Below, one piece after another: positions 7,833-16,709 of a DNA stretch of 64,000 bases; positions within the stretch are counted from its first letter, which is position 1; every line of letters begins with the position of its first letter. The notes under the pieces are model-generated. The model did not search any database. It saw only the letters and a program-made list of their open reading frames with translations, and was not told where the DNA came from. The translations under genes and the position numbers were made by a program. The DNA comes from Nakamurella sp040546275 (GTDB taxonomy: Bacteria > Actinomycetota > Actinomycetes > Mycobacteriales > Nakamurellaceae): NCBI RefSeq assembly GCF_040546275.1, contig NZ_JBEPNO010000003.1:186001-250000 (forward strand), given 5' to 3'.

Positions 7833-8927
7833 TCAGTCCAGCGGCCGCGGGTCACCGGCGACAGCAGCCGGGGTCGCGACCGGGCGGCGGACGCGGCGAC
7901 GCCAGATCAGCACCCCGAGGATCACCACCGCGACGACGGGCAGGAACGGGATCAGGACGCCGACGACGGTCAGGCCGGCGTGCACCACCTTGCGCACTGC
8001 ATCCCAGCCGTTGGCCAGCCCGCCCAGGAACCCGGATCGCGCGACCGCCGGCGGCGGGATCAGCGCCTCCTTGACCCCGGTGATCGAACCGATCAGCACC
8101 ACCGTGATGGTGGACAGCGAGGTCTGACCGACCAACCCCGCCTGCTGACGCTGCAGGGACTCCAGATCAGCCTCACGGGCACTGAGCTCCGACTCGATCG
8201 CGATGACGTCTCCGATCTTGTCCGCCTTGGACAGCAGCGTCCGCACCCGGTCGACGCTGGCCTTCATCGTCTGCATCCGGCTGCTGATGTCGATCATCTG
8301 CGACGTGACGTCCTCGGTGGACTCCTGCCGACTCGTGACCGGGGCGATGCCGGTGATCACGTCCATCGCGGTGGTGTATCCACCGGCGGGCACCCGGAGG
8401 GTGATCGACTGGGTGGTGCCCTTGCCCTGTGCCGCCGAGACGTAGCCCGCACCGATCGGGATGGACCGCACCTTGATCGCCGCGTCGTCGACGGCCTTCT
8501 GCAGCAGCAGCTGGTCCTCCGCGGCCCCCTGGTTGGCCGATTTGACGGTCACGTTCAGCGTCAGGTTGGCGGTTCTGATCACCTGACGGTCGGCTGCCTC
8601 CACGCCGGCACCCACGTCGGGGAGCTTTCCGTCGGCCGAGGACGACTTCCCGCTGCCGGCCTGGCTGGGCGCCGGTGCGGCGGACGCAGCAGCGGACGGT
8701 GCGCCGGATCCACCGGCGGCGTCGGCGAAACCGGCCGCCGGAACACCGGCCGCGGACGACACCGAACTGGCCGCGGCTGCGGTCGTGGAACCGGAAGTGC
8801 ACCCGACCGCGAAAGCGAGCAGCAGACCGGCCGCCGCTGCTCCAGCGGCCAGCTTCACCCGTCTCCCCCGCCTCCGGGCCAGGGCCGTGCTGATGGCATT
8901 CCAGGACTTGGAATCCTTGCGAAGCAT
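7833..8927 (-). CDS. DUF4349 lipoprotein
   Basis: A 364-residue exported protein. The signal peptide ends in the lipobox AVGC (Cys43), so it should be lipid-anchored. A Ser/Ala-rich spacer (45-115) is followed by the DUF4349 domain (about 120-310: ADRQVIRTANLTLNV, then GYTTAMDVITGIAPV and a coiled-coil-like stretch rich in Glu, Asp and Gln). A C-terminal membrane helix and basic tail close the protein (VLIPFLPVVAVVILGVLIW, RRRVRR). I chose the ATG at 8927, which has GGGGAG eight bases upstream. The function of the family is unknown. Confidence 0.85.
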   Translation of the reverse strand: MLRKDSKSWNAISTALARRRGRRVKLAAGAAAAGLLLAFAVGCTSGSTTAAAASSVSSAAGVPAAGFADAAGGSGAPSAAASAAPAPSQAGSGKSSSADGKLPDVGAGVEAADRQVIRTANLTLNVTVKSANQGAAEDQLLLQKAVDDAAIKVRSIPIGAGYVSAAQGKGTTQSITLRVPAGGYTTAMDVITGIAPVTSRQESTEDVTSQMIDISSRMQTMKASVDRVRTLLSKADKIGDVIAIESELSAREADLESLQRQQAGLVGQTSLSTITVVLIGSITGVKEALIPPPAVARSGFLGGLANGWDAVRKVVHAGLTVVGVLIPFLPVVAVVILGVLIWRRRVRRPVATPAAVAGDPRPLD

Positions 8928-9125
8928 GTCGTCTCCCCTGTTGGTCGAACCAGTTCCCTGCAGAACGGTTTCTCGGGAGGTAGACGGGGGTTTCGGCCAT
9001 CGGGGCTGCACGTCCGTCGGTCACGGTTGGGCCACAGCTGGGATACGGACCGGTGTGCCAACACATCGCACACCTTCGATCGGCGGTGGTCGGCAAGCAT
9101 GTGGACCGGGCCGCGAGAGCGCACG

Positions 9126-9647
9126 ATGGACGTCATGAGGTCATCACTGCCGAGAGGCGTCGTCCCGCAAACCCCAGGGCCCGGCCAGGAGTCGGTCTGG
9201 GAGTACCCCCGACCGCCGCGGCTCGAGCAGTCGAGGAAGACGGTGGTGGTGCGGGTCGGCGACGTGGTCCTGGCGCGGACCGGCGAGGCGTTCCGGGTGC
9301 TGGAGACCAGCCATCCGCCGACCTGGTACCTGCCGCTGGCGTCCGTCAGGCCGGACCTGCTCCGGCTCTCCCGCCATCCCTCCACCACCTGCGAGTGGAA
9401 GGGCGCTGCCACCTATTGGGACGTCCTGGCCGGCAGCGGACCGCTCGAGGCCGCCGCCTGGAGCTACGAACGTCCCACCAAGGCCTTTCGGGACATCACC
9501 GGCCACCTCGCGTTCGACCCGAACGTCCTGACGTGCGAGGTCGACGGCGAGGTGGTTCGTGCGCAGGAAGGCGGCTTCTACGCGGGCTGGATCACCGACG
9601 ACGTGGTCGGACCGTTCAAGGGCATCCCCGGCTCCTGGGGCTGGTGA
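9126..9647 (+). CDS. DUF427 domain protein
   Basis: A 173-residue protein with the DUF427 pattern: ESVWEYPRPPRLE near the N terminus, RVLETSHPPTWYLP in the middle, TTCEWKGAATYWDV, and a C-terminal FYAGWIT with GIPGSWGW. This is a small cytosolic barrel family, common in actinobacteria, without an agreed activity. The ATG at 9126 is chosen; an ATG at 9135 is also possible. Confidence 0.85.
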   Translation: MDVMRSSLPRGVVPQTPGPGQESVWEYPRPPRLEQSRKTVVVRVGDVVLARTGEAFRVLETSHPPTWYLPLASVRPDLLRLSRHPSTTCEWKGAATYWDVLAGSGPLEAAAWSYERPTKAFRDITGHLAFDPNVLTCEVDGEVVRAQEGGFYAGWITDDVVGPFKGIPGSWGW

Positions 9648-9663
9648 GCACCAGGGTCACATC

Positions 9664-9727
9664 ACCCTCGAAAGTCACCACGCCCTCCAAAGTCACGACC
9701 ACCCTCGAAAGTCACCACGGCCCTCGA
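9664..9727. repeat. Imperfect direct repeats in a convergent gap
   Basis: ACCCTCGAAAGTCACCACG occurs twice (about 9664 and 9699). A variant copy, CCTCCAAAGTCACGACC, lies between them. The block fills the 81 bases between the DUF427 gene and the convergent membrane-protein gene. Confidence 0.6.
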
Positions 9728-9728
9728 T

Positions 9729-10166
9729 TCACCACAGGAGGAGAACCGCCACCACGACGTTCAGCGAGGCGGCCACCGCCCTGACCAGATCGACGCGGAG
9801 CAACGACCGGAACGCCGCTTCGTCGAAGCCGGCCGAAAGTCGGCCGTGCAGCGGGACCGCGAGAAGCGCGGTCACGACGAGGATCAGCGCCACCAGCACG
9901 CCACCGGCGATCGGCTCCCACCACGGGATCCCGGTCGGTTTGAACAGCAGCAGACCACCGGTGCTCAGCACCAGCCCGGCGAACAGCGGGCCGACCACCA
10001 GGCTCACCCGCCGCTGATGCGCGCGTTCGTAGGCCGGGAAGGCGTCCGGCGGTACCAGGGCGAACTGCCGGTAGACCAGCACCTGCACGGTCCACTGGAA
10101 TCCGGCGTACCCGGCCGCGAAGAGCAGGTAGGCGATCAGTACGACGGGAAAGTCGTTGGACGACAA
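9729..10166 (-). CDS. Small membrane protein, four helices
   Basis: A 145-residue integral membrane protein with four predicted helices at about 8-30, 52-74, 86-108 and 124-144. A conserved-looking polar stretch, AYERAHQRRVS, sits between helices one and two. The start lies 10 bases after the YbjN stop, suggesting co-transcription with mshA and YbjN. I do not recognise the family with confidence; an anthrone-oxygenase-like (DUF1772) relationship is possible but unproven. Confidence 0.7.
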   Translation of the reverse strand: MSSNDFPVVLIAYLLFAAGYAGFQWTVQVLVYRQFALVPPDAFPAYERAHQRRVSLVVGPLFAGLVLSTGGLLLFKPTGIPWWEPIAGGVLVALILVVTALLAVPLHGRLSAGFDEAAFRSLLRVDLVRAVAASLNVVVAVLLLW

Positions 10167-10176
10167 CGGAATCGCA

Positions 10177-10680
10177 TCAGGTAGGGTCGATCAGGTGCCG
10201 GAAGGCCTGCAGGTTCTGCAAGGAGTGCCCGCGCGACGTGCGCCAGGCCCACTCACGGCGGATGGCGCTGGTGAACCCGCGTTCCAGGATCTGGTTGAAG
10301 TCCTCGTCGGACGTGCTGAGCACCACGCCGAGGACGGTGTTGAGCTCCTCCGCGGGGTGATCGCCGAGCGTGTCCAGGCCGATCCGGCCGACCAGGTGGA
10401 TGTCGCCGTCGCCGTCCAGCGAATAGGCGACCGTGCGCAGCCGGGAGTTGCGCTGCAGCAGGAAACGGTAGACGTCCTCCCGGTTCTCGTCGGGAGCCCG
10501 GCACACGAACGACTCGATCGAGAGCTCGTGCGAACCGACCAACAACCAGAGCAAAGTCCGATGACGACGCTCGCCGGGCAGGGTGAGCAGGAAGGCGTCA
10601 TCAGGCTCGGCGGTGAAATCGACGCCGAGTTCGGTGAGCGCATCGGCGATCTGGCTCGCCCGGACCGACGGGGCCGTCAC
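10177..10680 (-). CDS. YbjN-domain protein (Rv0487-like)
   Basis: A 167-residue cytosolic protein with the YbjN fold, a chaperone-like alpha/beta domain distantly related to type III secretion chaperones. Typical segments are LLWLLVGSHELSIESFVCR and YRFLLQRNSRLRTVAYSLD. It overlaps mshA by four bases, as Rv0487 follows mshA in mycobacteria, so the two are translationally coupled. The function is unknown. Confidence 0.85.
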   Translation of the reverse strand: MTAPSVRASQIADALTELGVDFTAEPDDAFLLTLPGERRHRTLLWLLVGSHELSIESFVCRAPDENREDVYRFLLQRNSRLRTVAYSLDGDGDIHLVGRIGLDTLGDHPAEELNTVLGVVLSTSDEDFNQILERGFTSAIRREWAWRTSRGHSLQNLQAFRHLIDPT

Positions 10681-11951
10681 ACCCGCACCGCCGCGGCCGA
10701 GAAGAGCGCCCGCTCATACGATTCCAGCAAACCGTCCACCGTTCTGTCCCAGGAGAACCGGGCCGCCTGGCCCGAGGCGCGAGCGGCCAGGTCGGCCTGC
10801 CGCGCGGGGTCCATCAAGATCTCGGCCAGCCGTCCGGCCCACCGGACCGGGTCGTGTCCGGGGACCAGCAGCCCGCTCACACCGTCGTCGACGGCGACCT
10901 TCAGCCCGCCGACGGCAGCCGCCACCACCGGCGTCCCGGAAGCCTGCGCCTCGAGCGCGACCAGTCCGAACGACTCGTTGTAACTCGGCACGGCGACCAG
11001 ATCGGCAGCCTGGAAGACCTGGCACAGCGCGGAGGGCGCCATCGGTTCCAAGAAGTCCACCACCGTGTCCAGTCGCAGTTCCGCGGCCAGCTCGGCGAGC
11101 CGGTGCGGCGCGATCCGTCCGGTCCCGGAAGCACCGCCGACGATGAGTACCCGGAACTTTCGTTCCGGAAACCGTTCCCGCAGCACGGCGACCGCGCGGA
11201 GCAGGACGTCCGGCGCCTTCAGCGGCTGGATCCGGCCGGCGAAAGCCAGCACCAGCTCGTCCGGGTCGACCCGGAGCGCGGCACGGGCCGCAGCCTTGGA
11301 CCCCGGCCGGAAGACGTCGGTGTCGACCCCTGGCGGCACCACGTCGATCTTGTCCCGGGCGGCGTCGTAGAGATCGATCAGCTGCTGCGCCTCGGTCTCG
11401 GTGTTGGCGATGAGCCGGTCCGCCTCGGCGACCACCTGCTCCTCGCCGATCAGCCGGCCGCGTGGCTCCGGCGCGTCGGACTCGGCCATCGCCGCATTCT
11501 TGACCTTGGCCAGGGTGTGCGCCGAGTGGACCAGCGGGACGCCCCAGCGATCCTTCGCCAGGTACCCGACCTGGCCGGACAGCCAGTAGTGCGAGTGCAG
11601 CAAATCGTAGTAGCCCGGCTCCTGACGGGCCTCGGCCCGCATCACCCCGTTGGCGAACGAGCACAGCTGGCCGGGGAGTTCGTCCTTGTCCAGCCCCTCG
11701 AACGGGCCGGCCACCACGTGTCGCACCAGCACGCCGGGGGCCATTTCCTGAGCCGGCGGGTGATCAGAGGAGGTGGCCCTGGTGAAGATCTCGACCTCGA
11801 TTCCGCGCCGCGCCAGTCGCACTGCGGTCTGCGCGACGTAGACGTTCATCCCACCGGCGTCACCGGTCCCTGGTTGGGCCAACGGCGAGGTGTGCAGCGA
11901 GATCGCCGCCAGCCGCCGCAGCGCGGGACGGTCTGAAGAACGGGTGGTCAC
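10677..11951 (-). CDS. mshA: D-inositol-3-phosphate glycosyltransferase MshA
   Basis: The first enzyme of mycothiol synthesis transfers GlcNAc from UDP-GlcNAc to inositol 3-phosphate. The 424-residue GT4 (GT-B fold) protein has SLHTSPLAQPGTGDAGGMNV at the N terminus, covering the donor-side glycine loop. GRIQPLKAPDVLLRAV follows in the second domain, then the EX7E motif within ESFGLVALEAQASGTPVV. The GTG at 11951 gives the family start; an in-frame extension of 36 residues upstream looks non-coding. Mycothiol is restricted to actinobacteria, which supports the taxonomic call. Confidence 0.96.
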   Translation of the reverse strand: MTTRSSDRPALRRLAAISLHTSPLAQPGTGDAGGMNVYVAQTAVRLARRGIEVEIFTRATSSDHPPAQEMAPGVLVRHVVAGPFEGLDKDELPGQLCSFANGVMRAEARQEPGYYDLLHSHYWLSGQVGYLAKDRWGVPLVHSAHTLAKVKNAAMAESDAPEPRGRLIGEEQVVAEADRLIANTETEAQQLIDLYDAARDKIDVVPPGVDTDVFRPGSKAAARAALRVDPDELVLAFAGRIQPLKAPDVLLRAVAVLRERFPERKFRVLIVGGASGTGRIAPHRLAELAAELRLDTVVDFLEPMAPSALCQVFQAADLVAVPSYNESFGLVALEAQASGTPVVAAAVGGLKVAVDDGVSGLLVPGHDPVRWAGRLAEILMDPARQADLAARASGQAARFSWDRTVDGLLESYERALFSAAAVRV

Positions 11952-12000
11952 GTTGACGATTGTGCTCTCCGGTCGACGCCGGCCCGGCGCTCTGCCTGCG

Positions 12001-13368
12001 CTACAGCGCGGACAGGGCCTTCCACTCGTCAGGTGAGTAGATCCAGTCGTAGACCGCATCCTTCTCGCTCATCTGGGGACCACCGGTGTTGGACAGGACG
12101 ACGGGGTCGCCGTAGATCGCCGAGTTGTAGTAGTCCTCGGCAGCCTGCGCCCCCATGTTGATGCAGCCGTGCGAGACGTTGGCGATACCGAAAGCCGCTG
12201 CTGCCTTGAGGTTCTCGTGGATGAACTCACCGTTGTTGTTGATCCGGACGGCCCACTTCTCGAGTGCATTGCAGTAGTTGAACTGCGGGTTGCACATGGC
12301 GAAGGTCAGATGCTTCTCGGTGACGATGTGAATGCCGTTGAGAGTTCCGCGACCGGGCACCGATTCCTTGCCGTAGGACACCGGGTAGTTCTTGGTCACC
12401 TTGTCGTCGACGGTCACCACGAGGTGGAAGGTCGACGCGTCGGCGATGACGATCTGCGAGCGGCCGATGGTGAAGTCGGACTGGAAGTCCTCACGGCCCC
12501 ACTGGCCGTTGCCGTAGTCGACGCCCTTGAGGTCGGCCTCGACGTGGACCTTGGTGAACGCCGGCCAGTACGGCGTGGTGCCGCTGACCGGGCTCACCGT
12601 CGGTCGCCAGTGCACCTGCGACTGGACCACTCCCTTGCCCAGGATGTCTTCATCCTGCAGCCATCCCCAGTTGCCCTGCAGTGCAGCGCCAGCGGAGGTG
12701 GTCACCTTCAGGGCCTTCTCCGCCGCGGCACGGTTCTTCACCACGCCGGCGAACGTGATGATGATCGGCGCCCCGACGCCGACGGTGCCACCGTCGGGAA
12801 TCTGGATGTAGGCCTTCTCGGTCGAGGCCGGCTTGACCGTCGAGATCTTGCCGGAGATCTTCGTCGGCTTGTTGCCGTTGTCCATGGCTACGCCGGAATA
12901 GGTGTAGGTGGTGTCGTAGTCGAGTCGCTCGGTGTTGGTCCAGGTGCCCTTGTCCGCCGAGATCGCCCCGGTGATCTGGGTCCCGTCGTCACCGGTGAGC
13001 GTCATCTGGGCCAACTTCGCCGCGAAGACGGTGACGGTCAACGGGTTGTTCGGCGGCACGTTCTTGGTGCCGAAGGCCGGCTTCGCGGTGACGCGCACGG
13101 TGTTGGCCGGCAGTGTCGCAGCCTTGGTGGTGGCCGCCGTGGCCGCCGTGGTTGGCGGGGCCGAGGGAGTGGCGCCCCCTGAGGAGAGGTCCGGCGCGAC
13201 CACCTGGGAGGCCGGAGCCTCCTGACCGGGCGTGACCGTGACCGTGACGATCTCGGTGCCGGACGAGCAGGCCGAGGCCAGCAGCCCGAGCACGGCCACC
13301 GCAGCGACCACGCCCGACGTACGCCGGCTGAACAGCCGGACAGGACGAATGCGCACCTTGATCTCCAC
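12001..13368 (-). CDS. L,D-transpeptidase lipoprotein (Rv0483/LdtE-like)
   Basis: This peptidoglycan cross-linking enzyme forms 3-3 links on the outer face of the membrane. The 455 residues begin with a signal peptide and lipobox ASAC (Cys34). Two Ig-like domains follow (about 90-310). The YkuD catalytic domain (about 320-450) has the motif IHENLKAAAAFGIANVSHGC with the active Cys near residue 399, followed by INM. It lies between murB and mshA on the same strand, like Rv0483 near murB (Rv0482). The start is GTG. Confidence 0.94.
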   Translation of the reverse strand: MEIKVRIRPVRLFSRRTSGVVAAVAVLGLLASACSSGTEIVTVTVTPGQEAPASQVVAPDLSSGGATPSAPPTTAATAATTKAATLPANTVRVTAKPAFGTKNVPPNNPLTVTVFAAKLAQMTLTGDDGTQITGAISADKGTWTNTERLDYDTTYTYSGVAMDNGNKPTKISGKISTVKPASTEKAYIQIPDGGTVGVGAPIIITFAGVVKNRAAAEKALKVTTSAGAALQGNWGWLQDEDILGKGVVQSQVHWRPTVSPVSGTTPYWPAFTKVHVEADLKGVDYGNGQWGREDFQSDFTIGRSQIVIADASTFHLVVTVDDKVTKNYPVSYGKESVPGRGTLNGIHIVTEKHLTFAMCNPQFNYCNALEKWAVRINNNGEFIHENLKAAAAFGIANVSHGCINMGAQAAEDYYNSAIYGDPVVLSNTGGPQMSEKDAVYDWIYSPDEWKALSAL

Positions 13369-13562
13369 TTCGCTCTCACCGGCGACAATCGCGCGCGGCC
13401 CACCGTCAACCGTGACGGGTCGATCCCCTAACGGTAAGGGTTGGCGGTGAAGTCCCTGTCTGACCGACTGGTAGGAGATGTGATTCGTAGCATCCTGGCC
13501 GGTCGTGGGCCGTGCCGTCAGTCGGCTGGCCGGGCTGCCTCAGTCGGCCGGTCCGCATGCCA

Positions 13563-14627
13563 TCAGTCGTCCAGGCTGATGCCGAGGAGGACCGGTTCCG
13601 GGCGGAGTTGCACCCCGAACGCCTCGCGGACACCGTCGCGGATCTGCCGTGCCAGGGCCATCAGGTCGGCGCTGGTGCCGTTGCGGTTGATCAACGCCAG
13701 GGTGTGCTTGCTCGAGACGCCGACCCGTCCGCCCGGTCCGTCGAAGCCCTTGCCGAATCCGGCCCGCTCGATGAGCCAGGCCGCCGACAACTTGGTCTCG
13801 CCCTCACCCGCCTGGTAGCGCGGATAGGTCACGTCGGGACCGAGCCACCCACGGATCGCCGAATCGGCCCGCTGCGCTTCGGCGTCGTCCAGGATCGGGT
13901 TGGTGAAGAAGGAGCCGGCGCTGCGGGTGTCCGGATCGTCGACCCCGGCGTCGATCACCATGCCCTTGCTGCGGCGAAGCGCAAGGACGGTCTGCCGGAT
14001 GACGGGTTCGGGGGCGGTGTCCCCAGGGTGCACGTCGAGAGTCCTGGCCAGCTCGGCGTAGCGGATCGGCGTCGGTCGCCGGTGCAGACGCAGGGTGATG
14101 TCGGTGATGACGGCACGCTCGGTCCCCCGGAGGTCGGAGCTGCGGTAGCCCAGATGCAGATCCTCGGCGGGGACGACCCGGATCTCACCCGTCGTCCGGT
14201 CGAAAAGAGTGACCTGCAACAAGGTGTCGGCGATCTCGGATCCATAGGCCCCGACGTTCTGCACCGGCGTGGCACCCGAGCTGCCGGGGATCCCGGACAG
14301 CGTGGCCAGGCCGGTCAGGCCCTCGTCGACCAGTTGCGCGACGACGCCGTCCCAGTCCTCACCGGCGCCGATCGTCACGTCGACCGAGCCGTCGGGCCGA
14401 TCTGCGGCGATCGTGATGCCGGGGATCCTGATCCGCACCACCGGGCCGCTGACGCCGGCGTCGGCGATCACCAGGTTCGACCCGCCGCCCAGGACGAGCA
14501 CCTGTTCCCGCTGGTGGTCCTGCATCGCGGCGGCGAGTTCACCGGCGGAGGTGACCGTGACCAGGTCCGGAGCCGGGCCGCCCAGGTGCAGGGTGGTCAG
14601 GTCGGAGAGCAGCACGGGACGGGGCAC
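13563..14627 (-). CDS. murB: UDP-N-acetylenolpyruvoylglucosamine reductase MurB
   Basis: This FAD enzyme completes UDP-MurNAc in peptidoglycan precursor synthesis. FAD-binding motifs are VLGGGSNLVIADAG and LSGIPGSSGATPVQNVGAYG. The C-terminal domain has RSKGMVIDAG, then SAGSFFTNPIL with the catalytic Ser, and ERAGFGKGF. I chose the GTG at 14627, giving 354 residues and placing LSDLTTLHLGG near the N terminus. An ATG at 14774 would add 49 low-complexity residues coded by repetitive DNA, which I consider less likely. Confidence 0.92.
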   Translation of the reverse strand: MPRPVLLSDLTTLHLGGPAPDLVTVTSAGELAAAMQDHQREQVLVLGGGSNLVIADAGVSGPVVRIRIPGITIAADRPDGSVDVTIGAGEDWDGVVAQLVDEGLTGLATLSGIPGSSGATPVQNVGAYGSEIADTLLQVTLFDRTTGEIRVVPAEDLHLGYRSSDLRGTERAVITDITLRLHRRPTPIRYAELARTLDVHPGDTAPEPVIRQTVLALRRSKGMVIDAGVDDPDTRSAGSFFTNPILDDAEAQRADSAIRGWLGPDVTYPRYQAGEGETKLSAAWLIERAGFGKGFDGPGGRVGVSSKHTLALINRNGTSADLMALARQIRDGVREAFGVQLRPEPVLLGISLDD

Positions 14628-14857
14628 CGGCCAAGGGTAGGCGGTGGCGCACCGGTTCGGGCCGGGTCCGCCCGGCACCGGCTGGCTGCTGCGGGTCGGC
14701 GCTGGGTACGACGGGTCCACACTGGGCACTGCCACCGGGTACGACGCGTCTGCGTTGGGTACTGGAGGAGACACAGGCGATGGCCGGCGGGCCGGCTGGC
14801 CTAGGGTTGTTGTTCAGAGCTCGACGACCGTCCCCGCACACCTCTGGAGCGAGTGCC

Positions 14858-15352
14858 TTGCCCACCTCTTTGTCCGTCACCCATGAATTCACCGCCGCGC
14901 CGGCTGCCGTCTTCTCGCTCTTCACCGACCGGGCCTTCCTGGATGCGCGGCTCGAAGCGACCGGCGGCACCGACCCCTCGGTGGTCAGCCTGGAGAAGCA
15001 GGCGGAGACCGCGACCGTCGTCATCCGGCAGTCGATCCCGTCCTCCGCCCTCCCGTCGATGGTCGCATCGATGATCTCGGGCGACCCGGTCACCGAGCGG
15101 ACCGAGAACTGGCGAACCGACGGCGAGGGCTACCAGGCCGACTTCACCGTCGTGATCAAGGGCGCACCGGCCTCGCTGAAGGGCACCATGGCGCTGGTCG
15201 CCTCCGGTGCCGGCTCGACCTTCACCGTCGACGGGCAGGCCAGCGTGCCGATCCCGTTGTTCGGAGGGAAGATCGAGGCCGTGGTCGTCGAGCAGGTGGA
15301 CGCCCTTCTGGTGCGGGAGAACGAATACACCGCAACGGCTCTCACCTCCTGA
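14858..15352 (+). CDS. DUF2505 protein (Rv0481c-like)
   Basis: A 164-residue protein of the START/SRPBCC-like DUF2505 family (VTHEFTAAPAAVFSLFTDRAF at the N terminus; TFTVDGQASVPIPLFGGKIE near the C terminus). The start is TTG at 14858 with GGAG eight bases upstream. It is divergent from murB, as Rv0481c is next to murB in mycobacteria. It is presumed to bind a lipid or other hydrophobic ligand; none is known. Confidence 0.85.
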   Translation: MPTSLSVTHEFTAAPAAVFSLFTDRAFLDARLEATGGTDPSVVSLEKQAETATVVIRQSIPSSALPSMVASMISGDPVTERTENWRTDGEGYQADFTVVIKGAPASLKGTMALVASGAGSTFTVDGQASVPIPLFGGKIEAVVVEQVDALLVRENEYTATALTS

Positions 15353-15562
15353 CGCGTCGGCCCTGCTACTGGCCCAGAGGGCTGCGTGCTGCTCGGTCCA
15401 GATCGGCGGTGCCGCTGATCGTTCCGACGTCCCGGACCCAACCGCGGGAATGCGGCCACCAAACCGGCCGTTGGCATTCATGACGTGCGCCGACGACGCA
15501 CAATGGAGAGGCACGCCCGCATTCGAGGGGCTGCATGACGAGACGTTCAGGAGGGCCACCAC

Positions 15563-16471
15563 ATGGCCGGCGAACCGGGTGAGCTCTACGAGTTGCACCT
15601 CGAAGTCCCCCAGATCGAGGATCTGGCCAGCCCGGTGCTGGTGCACGCTCTCGACGGGTACGTCGACGCCGGCTCCGGCGTCAGCCTGGCCGTCGCCCAG
15701 CTGTTGGAGAAGCTCGAGGGCACCGTCATCGCGACGTTCGACGTCGACCAGCTGATCGACTACCGCGCCCGCCGCCCCACCCTGACGTTCGCCCGCAACG
15801 CCTTCATCGACTACGACGCCCCGCAGCTGGTCATCCGCGCGATGGTCGACGAGGGCGGCGCCACCTTCCTGCTCCTGACCGGACCCGAGCCCGACGTGCA
15901 GTGGGAGCGATTCTCCGCCGCCGTCGGCCAGATCGCCGACCGTTTCGCGGTCCGCCTGACGGTCGGACTGATGGCGATCCCGATGGGCGTCCCGCACACC
16001 CGCCCGACGGGCATGTCGACCCACGCCACCCGCCCCGAGCTGATCGACGGCCCGCAGGACTGGATCGGCACCGTGCAGGTCCCGGGGCATGCCAGCGGGC
16101 TGCTGGAGTACCGCTTCGGCCAGGCCGGCCGGGACGCGATCGGGTTCGCCGCCCACGTCCCCCACTACGTCGCCCGCTCGGACTACCCGGAGACGGCCCG
16201 CACGCTGATCCAGGCCACCGCCGACGCGACCGGCCTGTTGCTCCCAACCTCTGGACTCGACGCCGCCGCCGCGGCTGTTCAGGTCCAGCTGGCCAACCAA
16301 CTTTCCGAGAACACCGAGATCGCCGAGATGGTGCAGGCCCTGGAGCAGCAGTACGACGCCTTCGTCTCGGCCACCGGCCGAGGTCTGCTGGCGGAATCCG
16401 CGCCGTTGCCCACCGCGGACGAGCTCGGCGCTCAGTTCGAGGCCTTCCTGGCCGACCGCGAACGCCCCTGA
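15563..16471 (+). CDS. PAC2-family protein
   Basis: A 302-residue cytosolic protein of the PAC2 (proteasome assembly chaperone 2-like) family common in actinobacteria. Family segments include VLVHALDGYVDAGSGV, FDVDQLIDYRARRP, FLLLTGPEPDVQW and GIPMGV-like AIPMGVPHTRP. A helical C terminus (about 225-300) resembles the usual extension. The ATG has AGGAGG upstream at about 15549. It is the last core-type gene before the contractile-system region. The role in bacteria is unclear. Confidence 0.88.
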   Translation: MAGEPGELYELHLEVPQIEDLASPVLVHALDGYVDAGSGVSLAVAQLLEKLEGTVIATFDVDQLIDYRARRPTLTFARNAFIDYDAPQLVIRAMVDEGGATFLLLTGPEPDVQWERFSAAVGQIADRFAVRLTVGLMAIPMGVPHTRPTGMSTHATRPELIDGPQDWIGTVQVPGHASGLLEYRFGQAGRDAIGFAAHVPHYVARSDYPETARTLIQATADATGLLLPTSGLDAAAAAVQVQLANQLSENTEIAEMVQALEQQYDAFVSATGRGLLAESAPLPTADELGAQFEAFLADRERP

Positions 16472-16534
16472 GCCTGGGGCTCCGACTACCAGGCTTGGTT
16501 TTAGCCGGGCTGAGGGGTGGGGTGGGCCGGGCTG

Positions 16535-16670
16535 AGCGGTATGACCCAACCCACGCCGCGTCGCCACCGGTATGACCCAGACGTCACCGGTATGACGGCG
16601 GGTGGGCATACCAGTGCAGCCTGGGTCATACCGGCCGGCTCCCGGTGCAGCCTGCGTCATACCGGTCGGC
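16535..16670. repeat. Nested inverted repeats between convergent genes
   Basis: Six copies of a decamer related to GGTATGACCC occur, three forward (16538, 16569, 16589) then three reversed (16603, 16623, 16656). CCGGTATGACCCAG at 16567-16580 is the exact complement of CTGGGTCATACCGG at 16621-16634. ACCGGTATGACG at 16586-16597 is the exact complement of CGTCATACCGGT at 16655-16666. The order allows a concentric hairpin or cruciform. It lies between two convergent genes, so it may be a bidirectional terminator; there is no T-run. Confidence 0.75.
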
Positions 16671-16709
16671 CACCAGCCCTTGGTGACAGGCAAGTTGGAG
16701 CGCGGCAGG

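Noticed and set aside
14628..14774. N-terminal extension of MurB from an ATG at 14774
   Set aside because: The added 49 residues are repetitive Pro/Ser/Ala coded by imperfect DNA repeats. The GTG at 14627 places the FAD domain at a normal distance from the N terminus.
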